DNA of 64,000 bases from Odontocerum albicorne (taxonomy: Eukaryota; Arthropoda; Insecta; Trichoptera; Odontoceridae), in the NCBI GenBank assembly GCA_949825065.1, contig OX463852.1, positions 16,084,189 through 16,148,188 of the forward strand, written 5' to 3'. A program made the position numbers and the translations under genes. The notes beneath the pieces are model-generated. The model was not told where the DNA came from and made no database searches. It was given only the letters and a program-made list of their open reading frames with translations. The stretch's first letter is position 1; each line of letters starts with the position of its first letter. Positions 23,090-34,654 of this stretch are shown in pieces.

Positions 23090-23505
23090 TCTAGGTAGAG
23101 AAAGGCCAAGAAAAGTATAGTAGGGCTAAGTGAAATTGGGATTTTAAAAGCGGAAAGGCATTGATAAAAAAAAACTGTATGGAAGTGGAGGATGCGAAGA
23201 AACAACTGTATTATTGTATTATACTTTCGTTATATACGGTATATACTGGCGGATTTATTGGCATGTGCCAATATCTTTCAACCAACCAGAGAGATGTTAA
23301 AGAGGTTTTAAGGGAAATCCAGGCTAGAACCTTTTTTTAAATAAATTTGCTTCCAACTAGAATCGAATCCGTAACCCTTTAGTTGGAATACAGACGTCTT
23401 GGAAACAATGCTACGGAGCATGCCGTGATCGGGAATTTGGGTGCTCTTTGCTTTTACCTATCCTAACCGGGCAATGGCGTGCTGGTATGTATTTATATAC
23501 GACAA
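23090..23505 (+). pseudogene. LINE reverse-transcriptase C-terminal remnant, split by a SINE
   Basis: The left part (GTAGAGAAAGGCCAAGAAAA, GGAAGTGGAGGATGCGAAG) and right part (GTGATCGGGAATTTGGGTGC, CCTATCCTAACCGGGCAATG) are consecutive segments of the LINE tail seen intact at 45.5-45.75 kb. They are separated here by about 200 bp of reverse-strand SINE. Frames are broken throughout. Confidence 0.65.
23215..23425 (-). repeat. tRNA-derived SINE, family 1, inserted in a LINE
   Basis: Reverse-strand copy: 3' end TTGTATTATACTTTCG, body TGGCATGTGCCAATATCTTT, B box AGAATCGAATCC and a worn head ending near GCTACGGAGCATGCC. It interrupts the LINE remnant, so it is younger than that LINE copy. The target-site duplication is not clear. 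Confidence 0.7.
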
Positions 23506-24164
23506 GAGAAATTCTGAAACAATAAACATATTGAAAATACCGTCCACGAACATTTCGTACAACTTTGTATTTAAATTTGACCTAACAACATCAAAAAACT
23601 TTTCGGACAACCTGATAAATATTCTTATTTTTAGTAATACTATCATATATTTACGTAATATCTTTGAGTAGAGGGTTATAGATATTTTTGTAATTTCGTT
23701 AACATTTATCAACCTCTTATTTAAAATTAAAACATAGAATTAAATATAACCTTACCGTGTAAACGGAGTCCAAGCTTCTATATAGCTGCAATAAAAGAAG
23801 TCGAAGAGAGCAGTACTGCCTTGATTTTCTTACACGGCCGAATTATCCACGTCTCTCCTCTCGACTTCGATTGTGTACAAAGCTTTCTCTCATTTCTTCC
23901 TCTCGCTACCCTTACTCTTTATTTATTTAAAATCAATTGTACTGCAAGTGAATTATGTCTCTCCTTACTCCTAGCGACGAATGTTCGTGATATTAAATTG
24001 AACCCGTGCTTTGCAATCATATTTTATAATTTATATAAATTATTGATTCGGTATAAATAATTTTTCAACTAAGCAAAATTTTCTTGTGTCATAAAAATAC
24101 GTAATGTGATGAGATAATATTTTTTTCCAAAATATATTTCATTATCTTTTTCTTGATATTGAAT

Positions 24165-24480
24165 ATTCTCCATCGCATCCTCAATGCTCTTCTTCTTCCT
24201 GACACTGTCCCAACTCATTGCCTAGGTAGGCTGTTGGGGTCGGCTCTTCTCGTTCTCAGGCTGTGTGTTCTTCGGTTCTGGGTGTCGCTTTCATCTAGGC
24301 CGTTTCTCTGCAGGATTTTGGAACATTGAGTCATTCAGAAGTTCTTTGGTCTTCTTCCGGACGGCTGTCGAGGAAAATCTACAGGCATTGCCTGATTTAC
24401 AGTATGGTCTGGTAGTCTCCATCTTATGTGCCCGTACCATCTCAGCTGTCGCTCTTTATCGCATACTCAATATTGAGCAT
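24165..24480 (-). pseudogene. LINE reverse-transcriptase C-terminal remnant (LRWYGH type)
   Basis: The reverse strand translates to RWYGHIRWRLPDHTV, a proline/arginine-rich segment, then LQRNGLDESDTQNRRTHSLR and RRADPNSLPR, ending in an acidic GREEEE-like codon run now changed to SGRRRA. This is the familiar C-terminal end of a non-LTR reverse transcriptase. At least two stops or frameshifts occur. It abuts a second, different C-terminus at 24480. Confidence 0.7.
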
Positions 24481-24880
24481 GGTATTTTCCTTTGTGTTGA
24501 ATTATGCGCACCACCTGTTTCCATCCCTCCCGGTTCAGGAACGTGTTGAATGCAACGCTTAAAGAGGATCTTGTCCACTCCTTTATTTGTTCTGTTCAAC
24601 TCAGAGGACACCTTTTTGCTCGGATTCCTCAACGGTCCCCACAATAATCAGCTTCTCTAGAGTTCCATCATTCTTTCGAGCAACATGGCAACATCGAATT
24701 ATTTTTTTGTATGTTTTCGAAAGTCTTTCGATAATCTCTAATTCTTTGATGATTAAACGTTGGTGCGCTTGCTGTCCTTAGAAAGCATCCACCTTCAATA
24801 ACACATCTCGAAGGCTTCTATCATATTTCTTTCCTACTTTTTCATCTTCCATACTTTCACTCCATATATTACGAGTACTA
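24480..24880 (-). pseudogene. Second, different LINE reverse-transcriptase C-terminus
   Basis: On the reverse strand: CHVARKNDGTLEKLIIVGTV, then a degraded RSPTRWTDQI-type segment and REGWKQVV-like residues just before the unit at 24.17 kb. It is a separate LINE family (GHV.R...LEK.I..G.V type). No full frame survives, and the reading shifts several times. The two C-termini are head to tail, so one element probably inserted into or next to the other. Confidence 0.6.
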
Positions 24881-25019
24881 TGAAGAATTTAAGAAACTAA
24901 AATTTTAATGAAAAATTAAGGTTTGTTTTAATATCACATTAATAATAATCTTTTTTGTGGTACTCTTCAACATATCCGTAGTCAAGGGTACATTTCCATA
25001 TTGGTAACAACAAGAAATA

Positions 25020-25185
25020 ATATATCCGTATTGGTATTTTGAGCATATTTAAGAGCAGAATTGGAGTCGATACAGAACAATGTTATGTTAGCTACCGCAC
25101 GTGAAAAGGTAACAACACTTAGACCTGCACTCGACACGTGCGAGTATTGTTACCAGACAAAAATCTCTTACCAAACTAGGGCTTT
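25020..25185 (-). repeat. Long SINE, family 2
   Basis: Reverse-strand body, with CTCGACACGTGCGAGTATTG and CCGCACGTGAAAAGGTAAC, leads to a truncated head (TTACCAAACTAGGGC). It is the only reverse-oriented copy of this family noticed in the window. Confidence 0.6.
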
Positions 25186-25189
25186 TTAT

Positions 25190-27560
25190 TTAATCCTATA
25201 CCATATACTTGCAGGTGGAAGTCAAAACGTTTTATCAACTAAGTCACGAACTTCGTCATTATGACACTAAAAAAATATTAAGACTACGTTTATAAACTAA
25301 AAAAAACGTGCATCTGAGTTTAATAAATTTATGTTTTTAGTAAATGTTTGCTATGTACAAACTTTACTTTTATCCAAGTATTAGTATTAAAAATAAATAT
25401 ATAATACCAATCTTGGCTGCAAAATATTGACCATTTTAAAAAGTATCGTTGAAAAATTCGAAAACATCTGATTGTGTTTATAAAAAATTATATTGTAATC
25501 AAAAATGAATATTTTTGGTACTGCTTCATTATTCTTCAATATTTAATATTCTTAGTAAATATTTTCAAAACCCTTTTTCTCATTTTCATAACACAAACAA
25601 TATTAAACACAAACATTTTAACAACGGATAAAAATAAACGATCTGATTTTTTTTTCTTTTAAAGTATATCTTTCATAATTAATGTAAATGCAATAAGCTC
25701 TTTGAGAACGAAATTGTATAATGGTATTATTTTTTCTATCTCTTTTCCAATTCGCATCCGTCTCCGCTTCGCATTTTAAAACTTTTTCTTTCCGTTTGTA
25801 TTCCTCTCAACATTATTTCTCCGTCTCCGTCTACCCGGAGAGTAAGTAGGATTTTTAAAATTACGACTCTTCTTATTGCTACACTAGTCCACACCTGTTC
25901 TTATCGTCAAAGACTTGTGTTTTCTTCGTTCTTCTTAACCGTTTCTTGTCGGCTAAACATCTGGTTCAATTAAAAAAGATGAATCTTTTTTATTGTCAAA
26001 CCCTTTAGATTATAGGAAAAAATTTGCATTTTATGCAAAATCACATGTATGTGCTCCTGGATCCCGAGACTAATATAAAATTCAAGATTTCATAATGAGG
26101 ATGGTGATAGAATTTTAAAAATAATTTATTCGTACAGTGTACGACCTATTTCAAACTAATCAAATAGGCGTAACCACCTATCAACTAAATGTAATATTTT
26201 CAAAAATAAAAGAATGGGAAATAAATACGCAATAAAAACTATCCATGGGATAAATATAAGTTGTTTGAACTAAGTATGTACATTAAGAATAATTTACACC
26301 CCTTGAATAGGGAATACAAACCATAAATAAATATTCTTTAATTGTGAGAGAAGCGAAATCGTGACATGAATAAAAAAATCCTTCTATATACCTACCAAAT
26401 TTGAAACCTTTTGCAAAAAATACTTCTTTTTATAAGACTTGTTGATTATTACTTGATAACTATATTTCTTTTATGTACAATAAAGTTCTAAAACAATGAC
26501 AGAAATCGTCAATTTTTAACGACCACCTGAATAGGTACATACCACTTGATAGGTCATCAAATTTCATTTGAAATCCTCAATTGTGAAATAAAAAAATATA
26601 TTATTCACAAAATAATATCTTAAATAACTCTTTTATTTCTAACTGATTCTGTTTTATTTCGAACGACTCAATAATTGTTTTTATTGAAATAATGCACCAT
26701 GCAAAGAAAAACAAATTCTTAATAATTACATGAATTTATCTTAATTTTATTTCACAGGTTTCACTATACTTAATTAATTACCTTTTACAGGTTAGTTATG
26801 AAGTTCTATCAGATATCAAAAAAAAAGCTGCTCTTCTTAGAGAATGTATATTTTTTTTACATTTTTTCAACAAAGCAATTAATTTCAAGATGAAAATCGT
26901 TGTGAAACGGTTAATAAGAAATGCTTCATAACTTTGTTGCAGAATATTACAAAGTTCTCTTTTTCTTTCTCTTTTGCTCATGTATCTGCTTGTCTTTCTT
27001 CTCTCATATTCTTCGAGATATCTCCCTTTGTAATGTAATTATGATAATCTCAGATTGTAATATGCAGTCTCATTGAATGGGTTGAAGACGTTTTGTTTTT
27101 GCAAATAGCTTTAATATGCAGATTTTCCTTTAGTTTCCCCTGCAATGGAATTGAAAATATCCAAGGTATATAATTAAGAAAGTAAGTAATTTATTGAGAA
27201 TAATATATCTAGTCATAAATGACTAAATCAGTATTAATTTTATATAATTGGAGTTATTTTTATCTGGAATAAACCATATACTCGTAAGTTTCTGATTTTG
27301 TCTCCAAGTACTCGTATTTCCAATAGTTAATTAAATAGCAAAAGCTTCTAATAGTACTTCTAGGTATTTTCAATAGTTTAATTAATCATAGAAATGTCAC
27401 ATTATGAAGTATTTGATTATGTTTCTAGATTATCATATAGTTCAATAAATCACAGAAATATCTAATAATGTACTTTCAATTACTTAATATGTTAAATCGT
27501 AGAATTTACTGATTATGTATCTAGGTATTTCCCATAGTTTAATAAATACACATTAGGTAA
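25190..27560. other. AT-rich spacer
   Basis: I see no gene, tandem array or tRNA-like boxes. A pyrimidine-rich stretch at 25740-25940 (TCCGTCTCCGTCTACCCG) recalls the reverse-strand LINE regions near 54.0 kb but is not assignable. Confidence 0.4.
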
Positions 27561-27713
27561 AGCCTTACTGTAGATTCATCAGTTGGCTATGCACGAGAAT
27601 GTATTTGTCAGAATTAAGAAGAGCTTCAATCACGATATGAACAGACTCCACAAAAAAATAGTGTCTCCGAACACAGTAGTTCCTCACTATATGATACGTG
27701 CTAAATTGGTTCC

Positions 27714-27806
27714 AAGCCCACCCCTTCCTCCCCAGAATGGTTTCAAGCCCCCCCCTTCCTCCCCAGAATGGTTCGAAGCCCACCCCTCCCTCCCCAGGAT
27801 GGTGAA
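27714..27806. repeat. C-rich 31 bp tandem repeat, three copies
   Basis: Units start at 27714, 27745 and 27776, each AAGCCC(A/C)CCCC followed by CCTCCCCAG(A/G)ATGGT. It is strongly strand-asymmetric, with C-rich runs in AT-rich DNA. The overlapping frames (proline-rich on one strand, glycine/tryptophan-rich on the other) are by-products of the repeat. Confidence 0.95.
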
Positions 27807-27809
27807 ATT

Positions 27810-28645
27810 CACGAATAATAGTGAACCTCTTTTAAATTACCAAGCTTTTTTCGTGCACCATTTTTATAACGTTTGTAATTCAAGATGCAACAGCAAAACT
27901 AGCGAGAATTTTTTTTCTTCATTTTTTAGCACTTGACGAGTACAATATTTGTTCTTTCCATGTATCTAGCAACGGTAGTAATTTTTAAAAATTATTTTCG
28001 TACTTATTCAAAAAATTTTAGATTTTTAGTTATTACAAGCACTTCACGAGGTCTCTTTGCAATCTGAGTCAACAGCATCACTAGTCTTAAATTTTCGAGG
28101 CATTACTATAGTAATCAGGGGTTATTTGAACGCAAACACTGAGATACTGGGAATAAGGTACTCACAGCGAGAGACTGATCACGTAGATGAGATGAATCTT
28201 TGAAGCTTCGATACAGCTGCCCGTACCGTTAGTGGCACTGATGCGATGTGATATAATTTTTTTTCGTGAGAGGTCAACTTCGAATACAGATCCCACGAAT
28301 AGCAGGGGATTACTATATATAAAACGCCGAAGATCATTTAAAAGAGTTTCATCTTCCGAAATACCCCTGAAGAGCATATTTGAAGAACGATGACAAGTTG
28401 ACAAGATATAGATACGGGAACAATATCTCCAGGGAAATTCAAAAGGGGAACAGATGACAAACATTTCAGAACTTAAGTCTGTGGAAAAAAAATTACAAGT
28501 AGGACAAGTTCATATTTGTTGGTTGCAACAAGGGTGATGAGGATGTTAGTAATCGTTTAGTTATAAAGAAGCCTTGAAGCTTATTGAAAATTAAAAATAA
28601 ATAATTAAATAAAATGTATATTTAATTTTTTTAATGAAATAATAA
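27810..28645. other. Spacer with one unidentified frame
   Basis: The reverse frame 28162-28464 (100 codons, start MFVICSPFEFPWRYCSR) has no domain I recognise. Nothing else is supported. Confidence 0.3.
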
Positions 28646-28649
28646 TAAT

Positions 28650-28745
28650 AAAAGGACAATTTATATAGCGTCGTTTTGAGAGCAAACTCTCCTCAAGAGT
28701 GCAGTAACTCTCCTCAAGGGTGCTGTGATTCAATCCCATCATTAT
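28650..28745 (-). repeat. Short repeat, family 3
   Basis: AAAAGGACAATTTATATAGC, TCGTTTTGAGAGCAAACTCT and a duplicated CTCTCCTCAAG(A/G)GTGC(A/T)GT segment match the modules at 15.3 and 21.3 kb in reverse. The internal duplication (28689-28722) is specific to this copy. The B box is decayed (GATTCAATCCC). Confidence 0.6.
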
Positions 28746-28837
28746 TGATAGTTTTCAAATATTACAAAATAATTATAAACATAAACACACATAAATTCAA
28801 TGTTCGAGTGTGAAGGTAGTGGCTGCGACCAATATAT

Positions 28838-28922
28838 TAGGTACTTCCCCGTATCTCCACATGTTCAAAAATATATATTTGGTTCGAAAACCACAGAAAA
28901 CTTAGCAAAGAATGACGAACTT
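28838..28922. repeat. 84 bp segment duplicated 515 bp downstream
   Basis: ATTAGGTACTTCCCCGTATC through ACTTAGCAAAGAATGACGAA recurs at 29353-29437 with only a few mismatches. The second copy lies inside a SINE. Confidence 0.9.
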
Positions 28923-29224
28923 CAAAAGAACCTTCGTGGATCTTCCAATACGTGATATTAATACATTCAGCTCTAGGTTTAGAGTAGTGTATTGTAGTGT
29001 TTTTATAAGACCTCCCAAATTTTGATAAGACCTCCCAAAAAGGGATGCCTTTAAGTGCTTCCTACAACTTAACACACTACCAATATCTCTAATAGTAAGA
29101 TGCAGTTCATCTCTCGCCACAGAACCATCACCGGCAAAAGCGTTTCTAAATTTCACGCCTTATTACATTGATTTGGATCAACCAATTTATTAGATGAAGA
29201 ATAAATTGACCTTAAAGTTCTACT

Positions 29225-29505
29225 TCTCTCCAAAGGAATATCGGAGTTTGCGGGTTCGAATCCTGTTGGTACCCAGATTTCAAAGAAACGAGGATTCCAG
29301 TCTGGTTTTCACTAAATCCCTCTTTAACATCTTTCTGGATGGTTGGAAGAGATTAGGTACTTCCCCGTATCTTCACATGTCCAAAAAAATATATTTGGTT
29401 CGAAAGCCACATAAAACTTAGCAAAGAATGACGAACCACATGACAATAAGCCTGCCAGGTTGTAATGTATGCAACGAAAGTGTAATGCAATACAACGTCT
29501 CTAAG
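29225..29505 (+). repeat. tRNA-derived SINE, family 1, interrupted by an 84 bp segment
   Basis: The head is partly lost, but B box GCGGGTTCGAATCCTG (29247-29262), linker, the TCCAGTCTGGTTTTCACTAA block and 3' end (AATGTATGCAACGAAAGTG, AATGCAATACAAC) are good. At 29353 the conserved GGAAGAGATTGCCACATG block is broken after GATT and resumes at CCACATGACAATAAGCCTG. The intervening 84 bp are the segment also found at 28838. Confidence 0.75.
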
Positions 29506-30029
29506 ATACCATACACATTCGAAACAAAATCAACTTGCTTTTGATAAGTAACTTACGCGTTTATATGTTAATAATAATCATAAATCACACATGTTAATTA
29601 GAAGTGTGATTCGATTAATGAATTTTCTCTCCGCGTATCTCCATGCATTATAGTGAATTATTATTAAAAAAATTATCATTAAGTTTCCATCATATGACTC
29701 CAGATATATATCAGCTGTCAAAGATAATGGCATATTCACTTTTCGTCCAAACCACTGGGAATAAGGATACAAAAATAAACGGGAATACCCAATCGGGCGC
29801 GTCTTGCGGAAACAGAGCAACCAGTCAGTCCCGAGACACCCCAATTCGTAAGATGACCATTATTTAAAATTACATTTGCTAATACAGAGTTTAAAATACC
29901 TTAGACCCTGTTATTTTAGCGCGATACTACATTTTTTTATCAATACAGCAACGTAGTAACACTCAAAACAGTCGAGCATTATTTTAAAAATATTTCTATA
30001 AAAATGTTGGACGTGATATTTTGAAAGAT

Positions 30030-30180
30030 GGAAACGTCGAGTGAGATAAATCGTAGGAATTGTATGAAAAGGTGTATGAATGCAGAAGAAATAAAGGATG
30101 TGTATCGAGACGGGAAATTCCGGTGCTATGTCCTCCCTGCGTACCCCAACAGGAAAATGACGTATTTGTTTTCATGATTA
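30030..30180 (+). pseudogene. LINE reverse-transcriptase C-terminal remnant (short)
   Basis: AAAAGGTGTATGAATGCAGA (KRCMNAEE-like), GGATGTGTATCGAGACGGG and GCGTACCCCAACAGGAAAAT (AYPNRK-like) match the last 150 bp of the 45.4 kb copy. It is severely 5'-truncated. Confidence 0.55.
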
Positions 30181-30484
30181 TAGCTTTCCTTTGGAAAAAA
30201 ATTTATGAATCTTATGTTGTATATTAACTTGGGTCAAAATCGAACTTTTTTAGATTTTAATTTTTTAAACATATAACTACTTGTTTTTAATTTCGGAAAC
30301 ATTAACTTCATATTCTTATATTTATAAAAAAAATATCTTCAATACAATTTTCCCGAATATAGTTTTGGGAATGTGCAATGTATGGTATATCTGATCTTGC
30401 CTTAAAATTATTATGTACAGGTAGGTTTTCGAATACCACGCAAGTAATTAAATTCTTCTTATTTTCTTATCAAAGACACTACTA

Positions 30485-30760
30485 CTTCCGTCCAGAATTC
30501 TGCCACATGGACCACACTGACATTCCACCAATCAAGTCGTCTTCAGTGCAAACACTGGTATCCTCGGGCTCTGCTGCAAATGTCGCATGAACTGCCCCTC
30601 ACCGCAGACACAGAAAGTCAATCTATCACGTAACTTTCCCCATTTTGACATGTTGTCCTTAGTTCTCCCAATGAATATATGGAACGTGTTGAGGGATTTC
30701 CAGGTTCTTCAAGGTAGTTCAGAGCCAGGTGGCAATTCTTTTATAGGCAAAATCTACCCA
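30485..30760 (-). pseudogene. LINE C-terminal cysteine motif remnant
   Basis: The reverse strand encodes WGKLRDRLTFCVCGEGQFMR then HLQQSPRIPV, followed after a frame change by a DLIGG...V.HVA.FW-like stretch. This has the layout of the C-terminal C.CGE.Q...HLL.CP...DL segment found after the reverse-transcriptase/RNase H region in many non-LTR elements. The last cysteine is replaced (QSP for a CP), and frameshifts are present. Confidence 0.45.
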
Positions 30761-31402
30761 TTGGGAGATGATATAATTGCACCAGTAATTAAAAAGATAA
30801 GTTTAAAAATTTATTACATAAAAAAACTTGTCATTTCACGATATTTATTTTCGAAAGGGTCAATTTGAAAAATATTTTTAAATTAAATAATCGTTATTTA
30901 CGAAATGTCTTTGTGTAATAATACACTCATATATAATGTTACCACAAAATTAAAGCGCTGTTTTCTAAACAAAATTAATTTAATTGTTGAGTTTGTAAAC
31001 TTTGTCTAACGGAAGGAAATTGGGAGATTAAATTATCTCCTCCTTCATATGCCCTAGTCTTCATATTCAATTGCAAGTATGAAGCAGCAAACTTTTCTTT
31101 TAACTCACCAATAGTTATGCTTTACAACATATTATGCACATTATATAGACCCGTCCCCTAACTCCCCATAAACTATAACAAATCAACTTTATACTTTTTA
31201 AAATTAGATTTAAGTTACAACATAATATATTTAGTTGTTTCACAATCTCAATGTTTTCGCGAATGTTTTGTAGTGTTTTATTGGGTTTATTTTATAAATG
31301 TATTTACTTAAAATTTTCAAATGCTGTATTTATGATTACAATTTATTTTATTATCACTGTACAAAAAGTATTGCATCTGTATATTGAAATAAATAAAAAT
31401 AA

Positions 31403-31720
31403 AGTAATCGCTTCATAATCTTAAACAACGGCTATCCTATATTCCTACCTGTTCTGAATAAGGGTAGACGGGCGACGGAGCCAGCAAAGGGGAGAACGGA
31501 TGTCACAAAAAATGTCTACGCAATCGTTCCAAAAGCAAAATTTCCTTTCATTTCATCCCCAAACGTACCCCCTAAAGACGTCGCTCTTCGCAACATGACG
31601 CAAGGAAGACATTTCTCAAATGTAACCAAAACATATCAATGTCTCCACATCCTCCTTCCCACCCTAAATAGCATCGTTTTAGGGGGAGGAGGAGGTGGTA
31701 AATTCCTCCACTATATTTGA
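31403..31720 (+). other. Open frame without start, 105 codons, in a GC-richer island
   Basis: The frame is uninterrupted from after TAA at 31400 to TGA at 31718. It contains AKFPFISSPNVPPKDVALRN and ends in a run of six glycines before KFLHYI. The only ATG is late. No family is recognised. Its first 60 bp resemble the degenerate unit beside the gap at 22 kb, so a repeat origin is more likely than an exon. Confidence 0.15.
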
Positions 31721-32764
31721 ATCGAACTTTTAAGGAAGCGACACCAATACTGGCGTGTGTATTAAAATCGAGTTATATCCGAAATATATCCACCTCACAT
31801 AAATATAGACATGTCTCAACAAAGATATGGCATTTCAATATATTGTGAATCAACTTTTGAGGAAGTGAATTAAAAAGTGGTGTATTTTTCTGATTTTTTT
31901 TCTTTTTTTATCTGCACTATCAATTTTTAATTTTATAAACTGTAATTATGATTTATAGTAAATTATGTTGCTAGTTTTTTAGTGTTAATATTATCATATC
32001 AATGAATGCATAATAAAAAATAACACTTCCTACAAACACTTATTCTTCTTAAACTGCCTATAGTGATCTTGTTCACAGCTGCCCAGAAACTGATTGTTCA
32101 AACCTCAACCGAAAGTTTTTCGTTCAAAATTCGCCTTAATTCAGATTCATAACGTAGACGTGAGTTCAATGTGTGAACGAGAAAGATCAACTAGATAAAA
32201 GGAATTGCATCACATTTTGAAAGAAGAATATGTAAGAAACAAGAGGAATCAAAAAAGCTTTTTGAGATAATGTTTGAGGCAAAAGATTTAATATTTTTGA
32301 ACCATCCGTATTATCTTCCTTACCTGTTAAAAGAAAAGGACATAAAAATCTTTGATTACATAAACGATATTGTTTTTTTTCTTCTTACTTCTTATGTTCC
32401 TCTCCCATTCGGCGATTGCCAATCATCAACGCTATCTTCATTTTGCGGCAGCAGCGTTGAAAGAAGACATGGGACCTTAATGAAACCCCTCCCGAAAGTT
32501 CTTCAGCCATGAAATACGTATTCTTTCTGCCCTTCGTCTGCTCTCAAGTTTCCCCTGCAATATCAGTGGAATGATTTCATATTTTCTCGGATTATATCTT
32601 CAAACTTTAATTTCTTGATGCTGAATAATACGAGTACTTCTCTATCTTCCAAGATGTCATGATTGTGTACTTAGTCAACCCATGAGACATTCAGCACTCA
32701 CCGTTAACAACACGTTTCGAATTATTATTTTACTTATATGAAATGTTGTGTCGTGTTGTTAAAT

Positions 32765-32976
32765 GCTTTCATTGTGTACAGTACTACCTGGTAAACTTAT
32801 TGACGTATGGCAATCTCTTCAAATCAACCAGAATGAAGCCTTTATTGAAAACCAGATAATTGTAATGATAATTGTAAATTGTGATTGTAAAAAAAGAGGT
32901 TCCAAAGATAATGGAACCCCCAACCCCTGAGTGAAAAGACAGTAATTTTATAAACTAGACCACAAAGGTCTAGATG
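32765..32976 (-). repeat. tRNA-derived SINE, family 1 (diverged, full extent)
   Basis: 3' end TTTCATTGTGTACAGTACTA, body CGTATGGCAATCTCTTCAAA, GAAAACCAGATAATTG, and a head remnant ending AACTAGACCACAAAGGTC. An AATTGTAATGATAATTGTAA-type local expansion sits in the linker. The B box is degraded. Confidence 0.65.
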
Positions 32977-33002
32977 GTTAGTTATGATACATGCATTAAG
33001 CA

Positions 33003-33549
33003 AAGGGTCTTTCAAATTGAGCAGTTTTTTTAATACTATTTTTTTTAATTCTTGAATAAAACACACAATTTGCTGTGATTTCAAAAAACTTTTTATTGGT
33101 CATTGAAGTATATTGTATGACATTTAAATACAAAAAAAACAGTATCCACCAAATGTCTACCTCTTGCAGCTCCTTAGGTGTCCACTCTTTTATCAAAATT
33201 TTCAATGACATTTTGGCATAATTGCGGTTCTAACTTACCAATAACGCGAATAATTTCGTCCTTTAGCTCAGGAGGTCATTCTTATAGACCTGGCTTTTCA
33301 CGTAACCCCAGAGAAAATAGTCCAACGGTGTCAGATCACATTATCTTGGCCAATTAACATCGCTGTTTCCGGAGACTACAATACATAAAATAATTCAACA
33401 ATTTGAACGCGTTGCAGTATTGTATACGACTCCATGTTTATAAATATCATACATTACACTTCTCAAATGTCACAAAACACAGGCAAGTTCGCGATGCCAT
33501 CTGTGTTTTATACAAGAATTAAAAAAACCGCTCAATTTTAAAGAACCTT
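33003..33549 (-). mobile_element. Internally deleted DDE transposon with 29 bp inverted ends
   Basis: The ends AAGGGTCTTTCAAATTGAGC (33003) and, from the complement at 33549, AAGGTTCTTTAAAATTGAGC form 29 bp inverted repeats with three mismatches. The right flank is TA; the left is CA, compatible with a decayed TA target duplication. The reverse strand retains a transposase C-terminal piece near 33270-33360: WPR, a stop, then LTPLDYFLWGYVKSQVYKND. That resembles the third-aspartate region (SPDL.PLD.FLWG) of Tc1/mariner-superfamily transposases. At 547 bp it is too short to be autonomous. Confidence 0.75.
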
Positions 33550-33554
33550 TATTT

Positions 33555-34650
33555 ATGCATAAATGAAATAATTTAGAAATGTATTAATTTTAGGTGATAA
33601 AGATTTCTAATTATTAGTAACACAAAACGAAAAAAAAATTGGTCATGTAATATATTTCAAAATATTTTACATAATATATACAGGCATTTGTTTCAATTTC
33701 ATCATTTCTAAATACAATTTATGGGATAACTCGAGCGCCCCCTAACTTGTAACAAAATTGGCCTATGATTCATAGATATACGTCTACAACAACAATAACA
33801 AATCTTTTTTACTTTCCTTATTATTAACATATTTTTCCAATAAATTTGACAAAACACGAGCTAGCAACGCAAACCCAACACTTGTTACTCTTCCACCTTC
33901 TTTAAATCTTCACCCCAACCCTCAAATAACGGCTGCACCAAACTACCTGCCCTTGCATTTTATGTGGATTTTCCAATCTCACGTCTCGAATGCGTTCTAC
34001 TGATACAAGTCAAAGAACGAATGCAGTTTCCTATACCGTTTCGATCAGGGTCGCTTCTTAATTCAAAATTAAAATTGTATAAACTTACATGTAATTAAAA
34101 AACCTGTTATCCACCAACAAAAAAATTATACCAAACTTACAAATTACTAAATATAAGATTTTTAAGTATATGCACAAATTTTTAAAATATATTAATGCAA
34201 TAAACCTATTAAATTAAAGGTATCGTAAAAAAATTACTCTTGGTGGGTTTTAACCTCAAACGTTTAGCATTAAAATAGAGTATCGCGTTTAGTCTTCGAC
34301 AATTATCCAATTAGTGAAATTAGTTATCTTTTCCAATTTTTGAAAAGGCAACTTAATTGACATTTTTCTATGGTAATGTTAAACACCAAAAAAATCTATG
34401 TGTATAATTTCAAATGAAAAGCCAAGCAATCAGATTCCACTAATGAAAATAAATCAATTTTTCTGGCTATTATAGTTAATGGATATGTGAATTTGCTTCA
34501 CCCATACATTTATTCTTGTTTAAAAAAATCCGTTAAAAAAAAATTTCACTGTAATCCTTTTCTACTTTCTAAATTTTATCTTATCCATAGTTTCTCTCTT
34601 TGCCAGATAGCAATTGTTATGGTTGTTTTGATTTTACAAGCAGGACCTGT
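33555..34650. other. AT-rich spacer
   Basis: Nothing recognisable. The short frames are low in complexity. Confidence 0.4.
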
Positions 34651-34654
34651 GAAC

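Noticed and set aside
27583..27936. 117-codon proline-rich frame
   Set aside because: Its long middle section is the C-rich 31 bp repeat. The rest has no coding character.
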